Shown here piece after piece: positions 26,346 through 35,462 of a DNA stretch of 64,000 nt. The stretch's first letter is position 1. Every line of letters starts with the position of its first letter. Source of the stretch: Veillonella ratti (GTDB taxonomy: Bacteria > Bacillota > Negativicutes > Veillonellales > Veillonellaceae); assembly GCF_003992115.1 (NCBI RefSeq), contig NZ_RQUX01000007.1, positions 59,503-123,502 on the forward strand, written 5' to 3'. The notes below the pieces were generated by a model. It made no database searches. It was not told where the DNA came from and saw only the letters and a program-made list of their open reading frames with translations. Position numbers and translations under genes: made by a program.

Positions 26346-27398
26346 TTAATTTCCGAATGAATAGGTTCTTTTAACCATTAAAAATACAAAGAATGGCGCC
26401 CCAATCACAGAAATTAGAATTCCAATCGGCAATTCTGCATGTGGCAATATTACCCTGCATAAAGCATCTGCTACCACTAAGAAAATAGCTCCTACCAGTG
26501 CGGAAAAAGGAATCAATTTAATATGACCTGTCCCTACAAATAAGCGAACTACATGAGGTACTAAAAGACCGACAAAACCTATAATGCCTGCAGAATATAC
26601 GGCAAATCCGACAATTAATGAACTGACCAACAAATGAATCTGTCTATATTTATTAAGGTCATATCCCAATGTGATTGCCGCTTCATCACCAACCAACATC
26701 AAATTGAGCATTCGACTTTGTAGCCATAAAAACAATATTGAACAAGCCATCACCAGAGATACTACTTTTAATAAACTCCATGTTGCCCCGGCCATGCTCC
26801 CCATCATCCAAAATGCGATAGACTGCATAGCTTCTTTGTTATTCGCAAAATATACCACTAAACTCGTAAAAGAGGAACATACGGCACTCAAGGCTAAGCC
26901 GGCCAACAATAGTTTAGTGGAGTTTGCACGACCACCCATATTAGCAATGAATATTACACCTAACGAAATAGCAAAAGCACCTATAAATGCCATAATACCA
27001 ACAGAATTATCACCAAAAGCAAATGAAAGTCCGAATAAAATAGCCACCGTCGCTCCTAATGAGGCTCCCGATGAAATTCCTAAAATATATGGATCCGCTA
27101 AAGGATTTCGTACAATAGCCTGCATGACTACACCACTGACGGCCAAACCGGCTCCAACTAAAGCAGCCATTAAAATTCTCGGCAAACGCAACAGCCAAAT
27201 AATATCATGTATACCACCTTGCCCCGGTGCCTCTATAGGTAATGGACTATTCCATCCATTGACGAGGGTCTCCCAAATAATAAAGTTCGGTAGTCTTACG
27301 TTTCCGATAGAGAGAGCCAAAAACATTGCTATAGCCAGTATTATCCCCAGAATTAAAGCGACCGTTGTATATTTAGTTGCCTGTAACCAATTTTTCAT
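26346..27398 (-). CDS. ABC importer permease (BtuC/FecCD family), second set
   Basis: Permease of 350 residues with about ten membrane helices and motifs IIWLLRLPRILMAALVGAGLA, LADPYILGISSGASLGAT, and SAGIIGFVGLLVPHVVRLF. Paralogous to the permease at 22634 but clearly different. Its start overlaps the end of the binding-protein frame by 26 bases. Confidence 0.94.
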   Translation of the reverse strand: MKNWLQATKYTTVALILGIILAIAMFLALSIGNVRLPNFIIWETLVNGWNSPLPIEAPGQGGIHDIIWLLRLPRILMAALVGAGLAVSGVVMQAIVRNPLADPYILGISSGASLGATVAILFGLSFAFGDNSVGIMAFIGAFAISLGVIFIANMGGRANSTKLLLAGLALSAVCSSFTSLVVYFANNKEAMQSIAFWMMGSMAGATWSLLKVVSLVMACSILFLWLQSRMLNLMLVGDEAAITLGYDLNKYRQIHLLVSSLIVGFAVYSAGIIGFVGLLVPHVVRLFVGTGHIKLIPFSALVGAIFLVVADALCRVILPHAELPIGILISVIGAPFFVFLMVKRTYSFGN

Positions 27399-28461
27399 AC
27401 GGCCCCTCCTTTGCCAATTCAGGATATAATCCGTCTACAATAATTTGAATGCCGTCTTTAACGCGTATTCCGGGAGAATAAACAGCATATAACGGCAAAA
27501 TTTTAATTGAACGATTTTTAACGCTTTTTAAACTTTGCAAAGCCGGATTATTATACAAACGAGCCACTACTTTATCGGCATTTTTATAATCCGATTCAAT
27601 GATTACAATAAATAAAACATCAGGATTTAAAGTTATCAGCTCTTCATAGCCGGTACTACTCTCATTTGGCAATAACAGCTCACCACCCACTTGTTCTACA
27701 ATATTACCGGCTAGCGTATTTTCATTATATAAACGCAAATCTTTTCCCATTAATTCTATAATAAGTGCTTTAGGTTTTTTCCCTTGCTCTATCCCGAGCT
27801 CACGAGCTTGGTTAACCTGTTGTTCCAAATACTGAACCACTTGAGTAGCACGCTGCTCTCGATCAACAATTTTGCCAATCTGATTTATATATTCATACTC
27901 TTCCGCTAGCGTATGTTTTTTATTGAGTTTACTGCCATATGAACTTCGAGCAATATAAGTATTAATCTGTCTGTCCTGATAAAAATTCGTACTTCCAAAT
28001 ACGCTTCTGCTAAAGGTGCTATACTAACCTAAAATAAAGTCCGGTTCATTATATAACACACTTTCTTTATCCGGCATCTGCATACTTTTATAAGGTATTT
28101 GATTATAAGCCTCACGATATTCAGGTGATATATATTCCGCATCTGGAACACCTATAGCCGCTATAATATCTTTACCTACTCCTAAGGCCAATAATGTTTC
28201 AATTGAGTTTTGCCAAACCGCTATAATCCTGTGCGGAGCTCGAGTATATCTAATAGTTTGCTCGGTTCCATCGGACATCAATTGCTTAATCTCTCTTGGA
28301 TACCCTTCTTCTATTATTTTAGAGTCATACGTAATGCTGTCTCGATTAATACCTCTTTCAAATGCAGTTTCAGATTGTGAGTTTGTTCTACAGGCACTGC
28401 TGATAATGCATATGAAAATTAATAGTAAGCACAATGTATATTTCGTACGCAACCGTAGCAA
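27373..28461 (-). pseudogene. Substrate-binding protein gene interrupted by an in-frame TAG
   Basis: One continuous frame of 363 codons (28461 to 27373) for a metal-chelate binding lipoprotein: lipobox near FICIISSACRT, then IIAVWQNSIETLLALG, EPDFILG, and after the stop YSTFSRSVFGSTNFYQ, later LNPDVLFIVIIESDY. TAG at 28024-28026 falls after FILG, where relatives have an aromatic residue, so a TGG-to-TAG change would explain it. No frameshift is needed. The TTG start has GGAG 8 bases upstream. Either a recent nonsense mutation, a sequence error, or readthrough. Confidence 0.85.
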
Positions 28462-28492
28462 ACAACCAACTCCATTTCACATTGCACCGGCT

Positions 28493-28529
28493 AATAGCAG
28501 GAGTAGTAACTTTCACTATTCCTGCTATT
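28493..28529. other. 15-base-pair intercistronic hairpin
   Basis: Left arm 28493-28507 and right arm 28515-28529 pair over 15 bases with one mismatch (G-U in RNA), loop AACTTTC. No T-run follows in the minus direction. It lies between the receptor 28541-30976 and the interrupted binding-protein gene and could protect the upstream mRNA or attenuate downstream expression. Confidence 0.6.
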
Positions 28530-28540
28530 ACCGTAAAACT

Positions 28541-30976
28541 TTAGAAAGTATATCTTGTACCAACCATAATTTGACGAGCCGGCATAGCTGAACTACCGAT
28601 ACCATTCCATGCATTATACGATGTTTCGTATGCTTTATTGGTTAAGTTAGTGACAGTTACATAAGCAGTAATATCCTCGTTAAAGCTATAATTTAAGTTC
28701 CAATCAAGAATTAAGAAACTATTAGAGCTAAATGCTGTACGACTGGCACCGGTATACCAGTTAGCCAATAACCCGGTATATAATTTTCCACGCTCATAAG
28801 AAACATTCATCGTATAATGATTCTTTGGTCGTAAATTATTAATTCCCAAATTGATATCGGTAGAGTTATTATAGCCCCAGGATGGATCTAACGTGTAACC
28901 GCTTTTAGCATCCCAACGATCCTTCATATAGGAATAAGCCAAACCGATTCGTAAATTATCATTAACCTGATGATCTACGGTGATATTAAAAGATTGTTTT
29001 ACTTCTTTAGCATTTACTGCCGTACTGGTGAATTTATCATTCGCTTCATCATAAATCGGAAGTTTGGCGATGGCATTGGACATATCGGTGTAATCATAGT
29101 TAACCCCTACGGTTGTTTTTTCATTAAAGGTCTTACTATAACCAACAGTCCAAGCGTTGCCTTTTTCATTTTCAAGTGCAGTTTTATAGATACCACTGGT
29201 TGCAGTATAGTCACCACTACGCAATGGTCTGAGTATATTAGTCCAACCAAAATACAAAGTACTGTTATCGTTAAAAAGATACTCTAAATTCAACGCCGGC
29301 GTAATAGCATTCGTGTTACCTTTCATATTGGTACTGCCGTTAGCCGACTCTCTTTTATAATCACTATAGTGAGCAAATCGTAATGCCGGTGTAATATCAA
29401 AGTTATCATTCACATGGATTTTATCCTGAACATAACCATAAATAGATTTACGCTCTACACGTGAGGTTGTTAGAGAATTATCTCTTTCGATGCGTTTAGA
29501 ATAATTCTTGGCATTATCATAAGTAACACTGCCAATCATCTCATGCTTACCGAATGCTTTAGCATACTGCAATTGAATACCACGATTTTTTTCTTCATTC
29601 CAACTACGCGGTTCGCCGGCTTTACCGCCTGTTTCTTCAACCCATTTATCCAACGCTTCCTTATTGCCTGGAAATGGCGCTAAGTTTTGACTAATCCAAT
29701 CACGCAACTGTTCATCTGATGCACCGCCCGGAAATGCCAAACGATAAGCATCTCTTAAATCAGCTGCCGTAACACCGGGTTTACGCCAATAATACAAGTC
29801 TCGACCTTCATAACGATATTCTTGATTATAGAGGCGAACAAAGCTTTCTAGACCGTTTTCTTCATCACGGTCAAACATAAACATAAATTCATAGTCATTA
29901 CGTTTAAATTTACTGTAAGAATTATAACCGGCACCATCTAATGCATATAAATTGTGGTATCCGGGATTCTTAACATCACCGGCTAATGTTGAATTGCCAA
30001 CGAGTACATTGCCTTCACCAAGTTGACCGACTGCTGCATTAAAAATAATGCGATTCCAATCATTTAAATTCCAGTATTTACGACTAGGCGTTGAAATTGG
30101 ATAGCCATCCTTACCTGCTTTATAGGTATAAGAGAATTTAATACTTTGTTTTTCGTTTAAATCTTTATCTAAGCGGAGATTTACACCATCTTCACGCCAT
30201 TTAGAGCCACCTAACGTTGCCGTTTCCCCAGTTCCGGAATCACGATATTTTGTATCCTGTGACATGGAGCGCATGCCCGCTACATAGTAACGCAACGGAT
30301 TTTCGGCATCGGTACTGCCACTATAAGAGAACGAGTAATTATGACGATTCCAAGACCCGGTAGATACATCAATTGTGCCTAGATTTTCATTACCACCTTT
30401 TTTGGTAATAATATTAATAACACCGCCTAAAGCGTCCGAACCATATACAGAGGCTCCCGGACCTTTGATGACTTCTATTTTATCCACACTATTAATATTA
30501 ATTAATTGGTCTATATTTACCCCGGTAGATTTACTTCCGGAAGCGCTTGAACTGGATATTCTCGCACTGGCAGCATTATCAACACGTCGACCGTCAACTA
30601 ATATAACTACACGCGTATCACCATTAATGGATACCCCGTTATTATAAAATTGATAGCCATATTCACCGCCACGGTATCCCGGATTCTGAAATGTAACGCC
30701 CGGAACACGTTTAATAGCCTCGGTTAAATCAGCATAATGGCGCTTTTCAATTTCTTCACTAGTGATTACTTTTACATCACCGCCGGTACGATAATATGAC
30801 TGTTCCGTTACCGTATCACCAAATTTGTTTTTTGTTTGATCCGCTGTAACAACCACAGTCCCTAAACTATACTCAGTTAAATTTTCATCGAAAGCGGCCT
30901 CAACCGGATGATAATTTCCTGCCATCCCAATAAGATACATTGCTACCATAATTACCAAGCGTTGATGTCTACGCAT
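28541..30976 (-). CDS. TonB-dependent outer-membrane receptor, large
   Basis: Barrel receptor of 811 residues. Signal peptide to about VEAA (28), TonB-box-like LGTVVVTADQTKN, plug with EAIKRVPGVTFQNPGYRGGE and VIKGPGASVYGSDALGGVIN, and C-terminal GTRYTF. Extracellular loops are long (Trp/Tyr-rich stretch near 400-470), typical of receptors for siderophores, heme or corrinoids. AGGAGG precedes the ATG. It lies between the PepSY gene and the second ABC set. Confidence 0.94.
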   Translation of the reverse strand: MRRHQRLVIMVAMYLIGMAGNYHPVEAAFDENLTEYSLGTVVVTADQTKNKFGDTVTEQSYYRTGGDVKVITSEEIEKRHYADLTEAIKRVPGVTFQNPGYRGGEYGYQFYNNGVSINGDTRVVILVDGRRVDNAASARISSSSASGSKSTGVNIDQLININSVDKIEVIKGPGASVYGSDALGGVINIITKKGGNENLGTIDVSTGSWNRHNYSFSYSGSTDAENPLRYYVAGMRSMSQDTKYRDSGTGETATLGGSKWREDGVNLRLDKDLNEKQSIKFSYTYKAGKDGYPISTPSRKYWNLNDWNRIIFNAAVGQLGEGNVLVGNSTLAGDVKNPGYHNLYALDGAGYNSYSKFKRNDYEFMFMFDRDEENGLESFVRLYNQEYRYEGRDLYYWRKPGVTAADLRDAYRLAFPGGASDEQLRDWISQNLAPFPGNKEALDKWVEETGGKAGEPRSWNEEKNRGIQLQYAKAFGKHEMIGSVTYDNAKNYSKRIERDNSLTTSRVERKSIYGYVQDKIHVNDNFDITPALRFAHYSDYKRESANGSTNMKGNTNAITPALNLEYLFNDNSTLYFGWTNILRPLRSGDYTATSGIYKTALENEKGNAWTVGYSKTFNEKTTVGVNYDYTDMSNAIAKLPIYDEANDKFTSTAVNAKEVKQSFNITVDHQVNDNLRIGLAYSYMKDRWDAKSGYTLDPSWGYNNSTDINLGINNLRPKNHYTMNVSYERGKLYTGLLANWYTGASRTAFSSNSFLILDWNLNYSFNEDITAYVTVTNLTNKAYETSYNAWNGIGSSAMPARQIMVGTRYTF

Positions 30977-31074
30977 AAAAAACCTCCTAAATTCCTAAAC
31001 ACCTAAATCCCAAAATACCTAATCACAATACAAAAGAGCAACTAATCCACCTAATTCAAAAATACTTTGTAACT

Positions 31075-32331
31075 TCATCCTTTCTTATAAATGATATTTT
31101 TAATATTTACCCCTATCAAAACAAAACTCAAAAGGCCACACACAATACCTATATACACACCGATTTGCCCAAATAGAGGTAAAAATAAATAACCACAGTT
31201 TAAAATAAAAGTTCCCCAACCAAACGAATAACGATTGTTCATAACGATCTGTACACGTCTAAGCGGTTTTATGAATAATAACAGCAATAAAGCACAACTC
31301 AAGCCTAAATAAATAAGCCATATGATTTCTAACGCCGGATGCCCATGATTCTTAAAATGTAAATCCACCCCTACTGCCAAAATACTCATATACCATGGTG
31401 GCGAGGTTATGTAAGAAATAAACTCCGAACTCTTATAAGCCCACACCCACAAATCGTCAGCCACAAAATATCCCTGATATGCATTTTGTAATTCAGACTT
31501 ATCAATCAAACGCAGGTGATAAGTACTTGTAGCCGGCTTGGACAAATCCTTTCCGGATGGAATATCTAACGATAAAATCTCTTTATCCGGGTACTTATTC
31601 CTTACTAAGTCAAAAATGTCCAAATACGTATAAACAGATTCCGTATTTTGCTGTGACGCAAAATACGCTTCTGCCCCTGCCGCACTATCAGCATAATAAG
31701 CCCGTGAAAAATAAGAATGACCTATCAACAAAATGCCTGAAATAAATAAAATAATGCAATAAGGCGAGACTATAATTCCTAGGAATGTATGTAGCGAATA
31801 CGTGCCTCGTTTCGGCGAAAGATTAATTTTTTTATAAATTTTATAGCCTGCAAAACACGTTACTAAGCTAACCAAACTAAACAGCAATAATAAAATACGA
31901 CCCATATCGCCCAATAAAAAATTACTGTGGAATCTGGCTAAGGTTCTTACAATTACAGCCGTATAGTCCATATCAACATGGCGTGGTACCATCTGATTAT
32001 TTGCCGGAATGAACCGACCATCTCGAATATAGTAATGATAACGAATAATTTCCTTATTATTCTTTTCGGTAAAGCGAAAAGAAATTAAAGAGGTCTCCGG
32101 TCGAATTGCCATAGATCGCAACGTGTAATTAGGATGTTCGGCCAATATTGTATTAATCTGATTTTGGCTATTATTCCACATGGAAATCTCATGGGCAGAG
32201 TACATTTCTTTTTCAATATTTGAGAAAGAAAAGCCTCTAAGCATAATAACTAACCCGGAAAAGCATAGTAAGAAAAATACAATGCCCCCTATATAACCCG
32301 TGTATTTATGAATCTTATACCATTGTTTCAT
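31075..32331 (-). CDS. PepSY-domain inner-membrane protein
   Basis: A 418-residue protein with four or more membrane helices, beginning MKQWYKIHKYTGYIGGIVFF, and the hallmark histidine-bearing helices of PepSY-associated proteins (for example GTYSLHTFLGIIVSPYC and VDLHFKNHGHPALE). Such proteins are frequently encoded with TonB receptors, and some reduce ferrisiderophores in the periplasm. Start chosen at 32331 because GGAG lies six bases upstream; the ATG at 32343 overlaps a hairpin. Role here is inferred from context. Confidence 0.88.
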   Translation of the reverse strand: MKQWYKIHKYTGYIGGIVFFLLCFSGLVIMLRGFSFSNIEKEMYSAHEISMWNNSQNQINTILAEHPNYTLRSMAIRPETSLISFRFTEKNNKEIIRYHYYIRDGRFIPANNQMVPRHVDMDYTAVIVRTLARFHSNFLLGDMGRILLLLFSLVSLVTCFAGYKIYKKINLSPKRGTYSLHTFLGIIVSPYCIILFISGILLIGHSYFSRAYYADSAAGAEAYFASQQNTESVYTYLDIFDLVRNKYPDKEILSLDIPSGKDLSKPATSTYHLRLIDKSELQNAYQGYFVADDLWVWAYKSSEFISYITSPPWYMSILAVGVDLHFKNHGHPALEIIWLIYLGLSCALLLLLFIKPLRRVQIVMNNRYSFGWGTFILNCGYLFLPLFGQIGVYIGIVCGLLSFVLIGVNIKNIIYKKG

Positions 32332-32343
32332 ATAAAACTCCAT

Positions 32344-32380
32344 AAAAGACCCTCGATCATGATGATTGAGGGTCTTTTTT
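32344..32380 (-). terminator. Possible terminator or attenuator after the riboswitch-controlled receptor
   Basis: AAAAGACCCTC (32344-32354) pairs with GAGGGTCTTTT (32368-32378). On the minus strand only TTTTAT follows, so termination may be partial; on the plus strand a longer T-run follows. It spans the gap of 44 bases between two co-directional genes and may reduce transcription into the PepSY gene. Confidence 0.55.
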
Positions 32381-32387
32381 AAATCGT

Positions 32388-34628
32388 CTAGTACTCGTAA
32401 CGAACACCTAATGTATAGGTACGACCGGCAGTTGCCTCATTATCATAGAATTCACGGTCAAATATATTATCAATACTAAATTTAACTGTAAAATCAGGGG
32501 TAACACGATACCCAACACTGGTATTCACTAAGAAATAGCCATCATAAGCGCCATATTCGCCGGCTGCTGCCGTGGAGCTTTGGCGTGCGCTAACATATTG
32601 CATATCTAACAAACCAGTCCATTTTTCCTTATCATAAGCCAAACCTGCATGGAAGATATGTTTTGGCACAGAGTAATCAACTGCATTACTATAACCTGAT
32701 TGATTAGAATTTGTTATTTTAGGTCCGGTGATTTTCCCCATTTGCCACGAATAATTAACATATGAAGATAAATTATCCGTAAATTTATGCTCATAGTTAA
32801 GCTCAATGCCGCGACGTGTTTCTTCACTGTAATTTATATACTGCTTATACTTAACTTTTTTACTATTCGTTTCATAAAATGTAGCCGCCGCAACCTTATC
32901 ATCAGTTTTAATATGATATAGAGAAACATCAAGTGTGTCTTTATCCGTAAGCTGACGCTTCATACCTAACTCCCAAGTTTTAGATACCTCAGGATCTAAA
33001 TCCGGATTAGGAATATAATTACCGGAGTTGACCGAAGCACCGGTATAGACAACGTATCGATAGATGTTATATAAGGCCGGTGGATTAAATGACGCACCAT
33101 AAGATAAGTAATAATTGGTATCTTCATTAGCTTTGTACTCTATGGCAACTTTTGGGCTTATATGATTGTAAATTTTTCCATCAGAGGTATCATTATAATT
33201 AGCTTCTGTTGACCAGAATTTACCGCCACCCTTATCAAAGCGGTCATAACGAGCGCCCAAGAATACTGACCAATCATCGTTAACCTTATATTCGTCTTGA
33301 GCGAAAATTGCTAAGTTTTTAACCTTACCATTATCTTGAGCATAGTGTGTTATAACAGAGTTTTTATTATGCCAATTTGATAATTTATAGCGATTCTGAG
33401 TCATTTCCTCTGTATGATAAGAAATCCCGGCATTAATCGTATGTTTGCCAATATCACGCCATGTTTTTTCTACCTCATATGTGAACTTTTTACCCGGATA
33501 TTTAGAGTATTCACCCAAACCGTTCCAATCGATTCCGGTGTAGTTCTTATCAACAATCGGTTGTGTATATCCGTCAACTTTATCATGAATATAACTTGCT
33601 CGAGCCACAAGATCATTAGCACTGTCACGATACGTTAAAATGTGTGTATCACGCTTATTTTCGTTATCATAACCAAGAAAACTCCCCGGGGATAATACAA
33701 CCACCTTTTTATCCGCTACTCGTACAGATCCTTTCCAAACCGGATTTCCATCAGCATCGCGAACATAAGAAAACGGATTTTTATAGAATGATTCGCTGTT
33801 AATATGTGAATAACTATAAGATAAAGTCTGGTTTTCATTAAAATGATAACCTACATTAAAACCATAGTTTTCATGCTCCCATTCTTTTTCCCCTCGGCCA
33901 CCAACGACATAACTACCATTTTTTAATTGCGGTAAATCTGCAGCGATAGCTGCTTTATTTTTACTCGTTTCAGCTACCGGTTTTATAGCGCGATAAAATC
34001 CTTTATATCCATCTGATGAGCGTTTTTCATAGTTAACGCCTACGCTCCATTTATCGGATACTCTGGAATTAACTACTACGGCACGTTTCCATGTATTATT
34101 ACTTCCATACGATAAATCAGCTACAACGGATGTACCGAATTCCGGAGCACTTTTAGTTGTAATATTAATAACACCGGCTACTGCATGGCCACCATACAAG
34201 GAAGATGCACCACCGCGTAATACTTCAATACGCTCAATATTACTGATTGGAATCATATTAAAATCAACAGAACCATTATATGTACTATTTTGTTGAACAC
34301 CATCAACCAATACCAAAATATCTTTGGAATTCATGCCACGCATAGTCAAACTGCCTTGCGCATTTTGATTAATAAAAATCCCCGGTAAAAATTGTAAAGC
34401 TTCTTGAACCGATGAAATATTCTTATCAGCTATATCTTGTGAGGTAATAACGCTTACACTGGCCGGCACATTAGCAATACTCTGTTCTGTTTTAGTCGCA
34501 GTTACCACCACTGTCCCTAAGTCATAATCAGACATCGCCCCCTCAGCTTGAACGCCTGTACACCAAAAGAAACTCCCACAACACGCCAATACTGTTGCAC
34601 GTAAAAGAACACCATGTTTTCCTTTCAT
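32388..34628 (-). CDS. TonB-dependent receptor under cobalamin riboswitch control (BtuB-like)
   Basis: Outer-membrane receptor of 746 residues: signal peptide to about VQA (28), TonB-box-like LGTVVVTATKTEQ, plug LQFLPGIFINQNAQG and IEVLRGGASSLYGGHAVAGVIN, barrel ending LGVRYEY. It is the first gene after a cobalamin riboswitch with a terminator, so expression should fall when cobalamin is plentiful; corrinoid uptake is the likely role. GGAGG lies 8 bases upstream of the ATG. Confidence 0.95.
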   Translation of the reverse strand: MKGKHGVLLRATVLACCGSFFWCTGVQAEGAMSDYDLGTVVVTATKTEQSIANVPASVSVITSQDIADKNISSVQEALQFLPGIFINQNAQGSLTMRGMNSKDILVLVDGVQQNSTYNGSVDFNMIPISNIERIEVLRGGASSLYGGHAVAGVINITTKSAPEFGTSVVADLSYGSNNTWKRAVVVNSRVSDKWSVGVNYEKRSSDGYKGFYRAIKPVAETSKNKAAIAADLPQLKNGSYVVGGRGEKEWEHENYGFNVGYHFNENQTLSYSYSHINSESFYKNPFSYVRDADGNPVWKGSVRVADKKVVVLSPGSFLGYDNENKRDTHILTYRDSANDLVARASYIHDKVDGYTQPIVDKNYTGIDWNGLGEYSKYPGKKFTYEVEKTWRDIGKHTINAGISYHTEEMTQNRYKLSNWHNKNSVITHYAQDNGKVKNLAIFAQDEYKVNDDWSVFLGARYDRFDKGGGKFWSTEANYNDTSDGKIYNHISPKVAIEYKANEDTNYYLSYGASFNPPALYNIYRYVVYTGASVNSGNYIPNPDLDPEVSKTWELGMKRQLTDKDTLDVSLYHIKTDDKVAAATFYETNSKKVKYKQYINYSEETRRGIELNYEHKFTDNLSSYVNYSWQMGKITGPKITNSNQSGYSNAVDYSVPKHIFHAGLAYDKEKWTGLLDMQYVSARQSSTAAAGEYGAYDGYFLVNTSVGYRVTPDFTVKFSIDNIFDREFYDNEATAGRTYTLGVRYEY

Positions 34629-34754
34629 ACCAACAACCTCCTCTTAAATAAAATACCCACACCTTTGTTTACACAATCCCCAACATTCGCTCTTTTTATT
34701 GACACAAATTTTAATATTTCGTTCATGTCAATTTTATCCCTCATTCATGTGCAA

Positions 34755-34795
34755 CAAAAAAAGCATATCTACTTCAACTTTGAAATAGATATGCT
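34755..34795 (-). terminator. Riboswitch expression-platform terminator
   Basis: AGCATATCTA (34762-34771) pairs with TAGATATGCT (34786-34795). On the minus strand seven T follow the stem. It lies between the cobalamin aptamer and the receptor gene. Confidence 0.88.
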
Positions 34796-34852
34796 AAATA
34801 GCTTACGCCAAAATCGCCTCTCTATCGCTCGTAGATTTAAAACGGAGATTAT

Positions 34853-34998
34853 AAATAGGCAGTTCTCCTGGCTTAGATTCATAGCTCCTCTCGCCTTCCC
34901 AAAATTAATCAGTGGCAATATGAGAGTCGCTCCTCTTACAGTGACGGGATCGCATCGGCTTATACCGATTTCTCTATTAAGTCAAATGACACCTATTT
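34853..34998 (-). ncRNA. Cobalamin riboswitch aptamer
   Basis: On the minus strand the B12 box AAGCCAGGAGAACTGCC (plus about 34859-34875) is nearly exact. Upstream in order are the core elements CCCGTCACTGTAAG, GCCACTG and GGGAAGGCGAG of the family. P1 closes between AAATAGG (plus 34992-34998) and CCTATTT (plus 34853-34859). A terminator follows 60 bases later, so regulation is by transcription termination on ligand binding. Confidence 0.94.
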
Positions 34999-35259
34999 TA
35001 TTGTTATCAAATTTGCCAATTACACATAATGTATAAAGTTACTTCACATACAGTATATATTTACTTCATCAACTAGTCAATCTTAATTTAAAAATAATAT
35101 TAATCATGCTATACCCCCTATAGTATATACATTTATGATTTTCCATTTACTTTTGTAATTATTCCTCAATATAAACTTTGCATAATTATTCATAAGATCA
35201 CAGACCACTAACTTTATATTTAATGACATATTTATCAATAATTTCTATCAATAAAAAGG
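34999..35259. other. AT-rich region upstream of the riboswitch
   Basis: Must contain the promoter for the riboswitch transcript (minus). Candidate -10-like hexamers are present (for example around 35030-35060), but no -35/-10 pair with standard spacing is convincing. No genes seen. Confidence 0.4.
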
Positions 35260-35307
35260 AGCTGTAACGAAATTGAGTTTTTTAACTCACATTTCTGTTA
35301 CAACTCC
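35260..35307 (-). terminator. Long terminator hairpin after the autotransporter gene
   Basis: An imperfect stem of about 20 pairs from GGAG (35268-35271) to CTCC (35304-35307), with complementary TGTAAC/GTTACA and GAGTT/AACTC blocks. On the minus strand it is followed by TTTTTATT. It lies about 160 bases past the autotransporter stop; the 155 bases in between hold nothing I recognise. Confidence 0.75.
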
Positions 35308-35462
35308 CTACGCATCTTTCCTACTCTGTTTTCCAGAGGTTATAAAGAGTTGCTACGTGTTACAACTACGAATAGCAAAGGTCTTGCACCTATTCCTCTA
35401 TTAACCCCAATAATTCTTCACTAACGCCCCTCATATCAATAATAATTAAATGATCTATTCAA

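Noticed and set aside
28024..28026. Programmed recoding of TAG as an amino acid
   Set aside because: No pyrrolysine genes or recoding signal are seen and other genes here use TAG as stop; a nonsense mutation is simpler.
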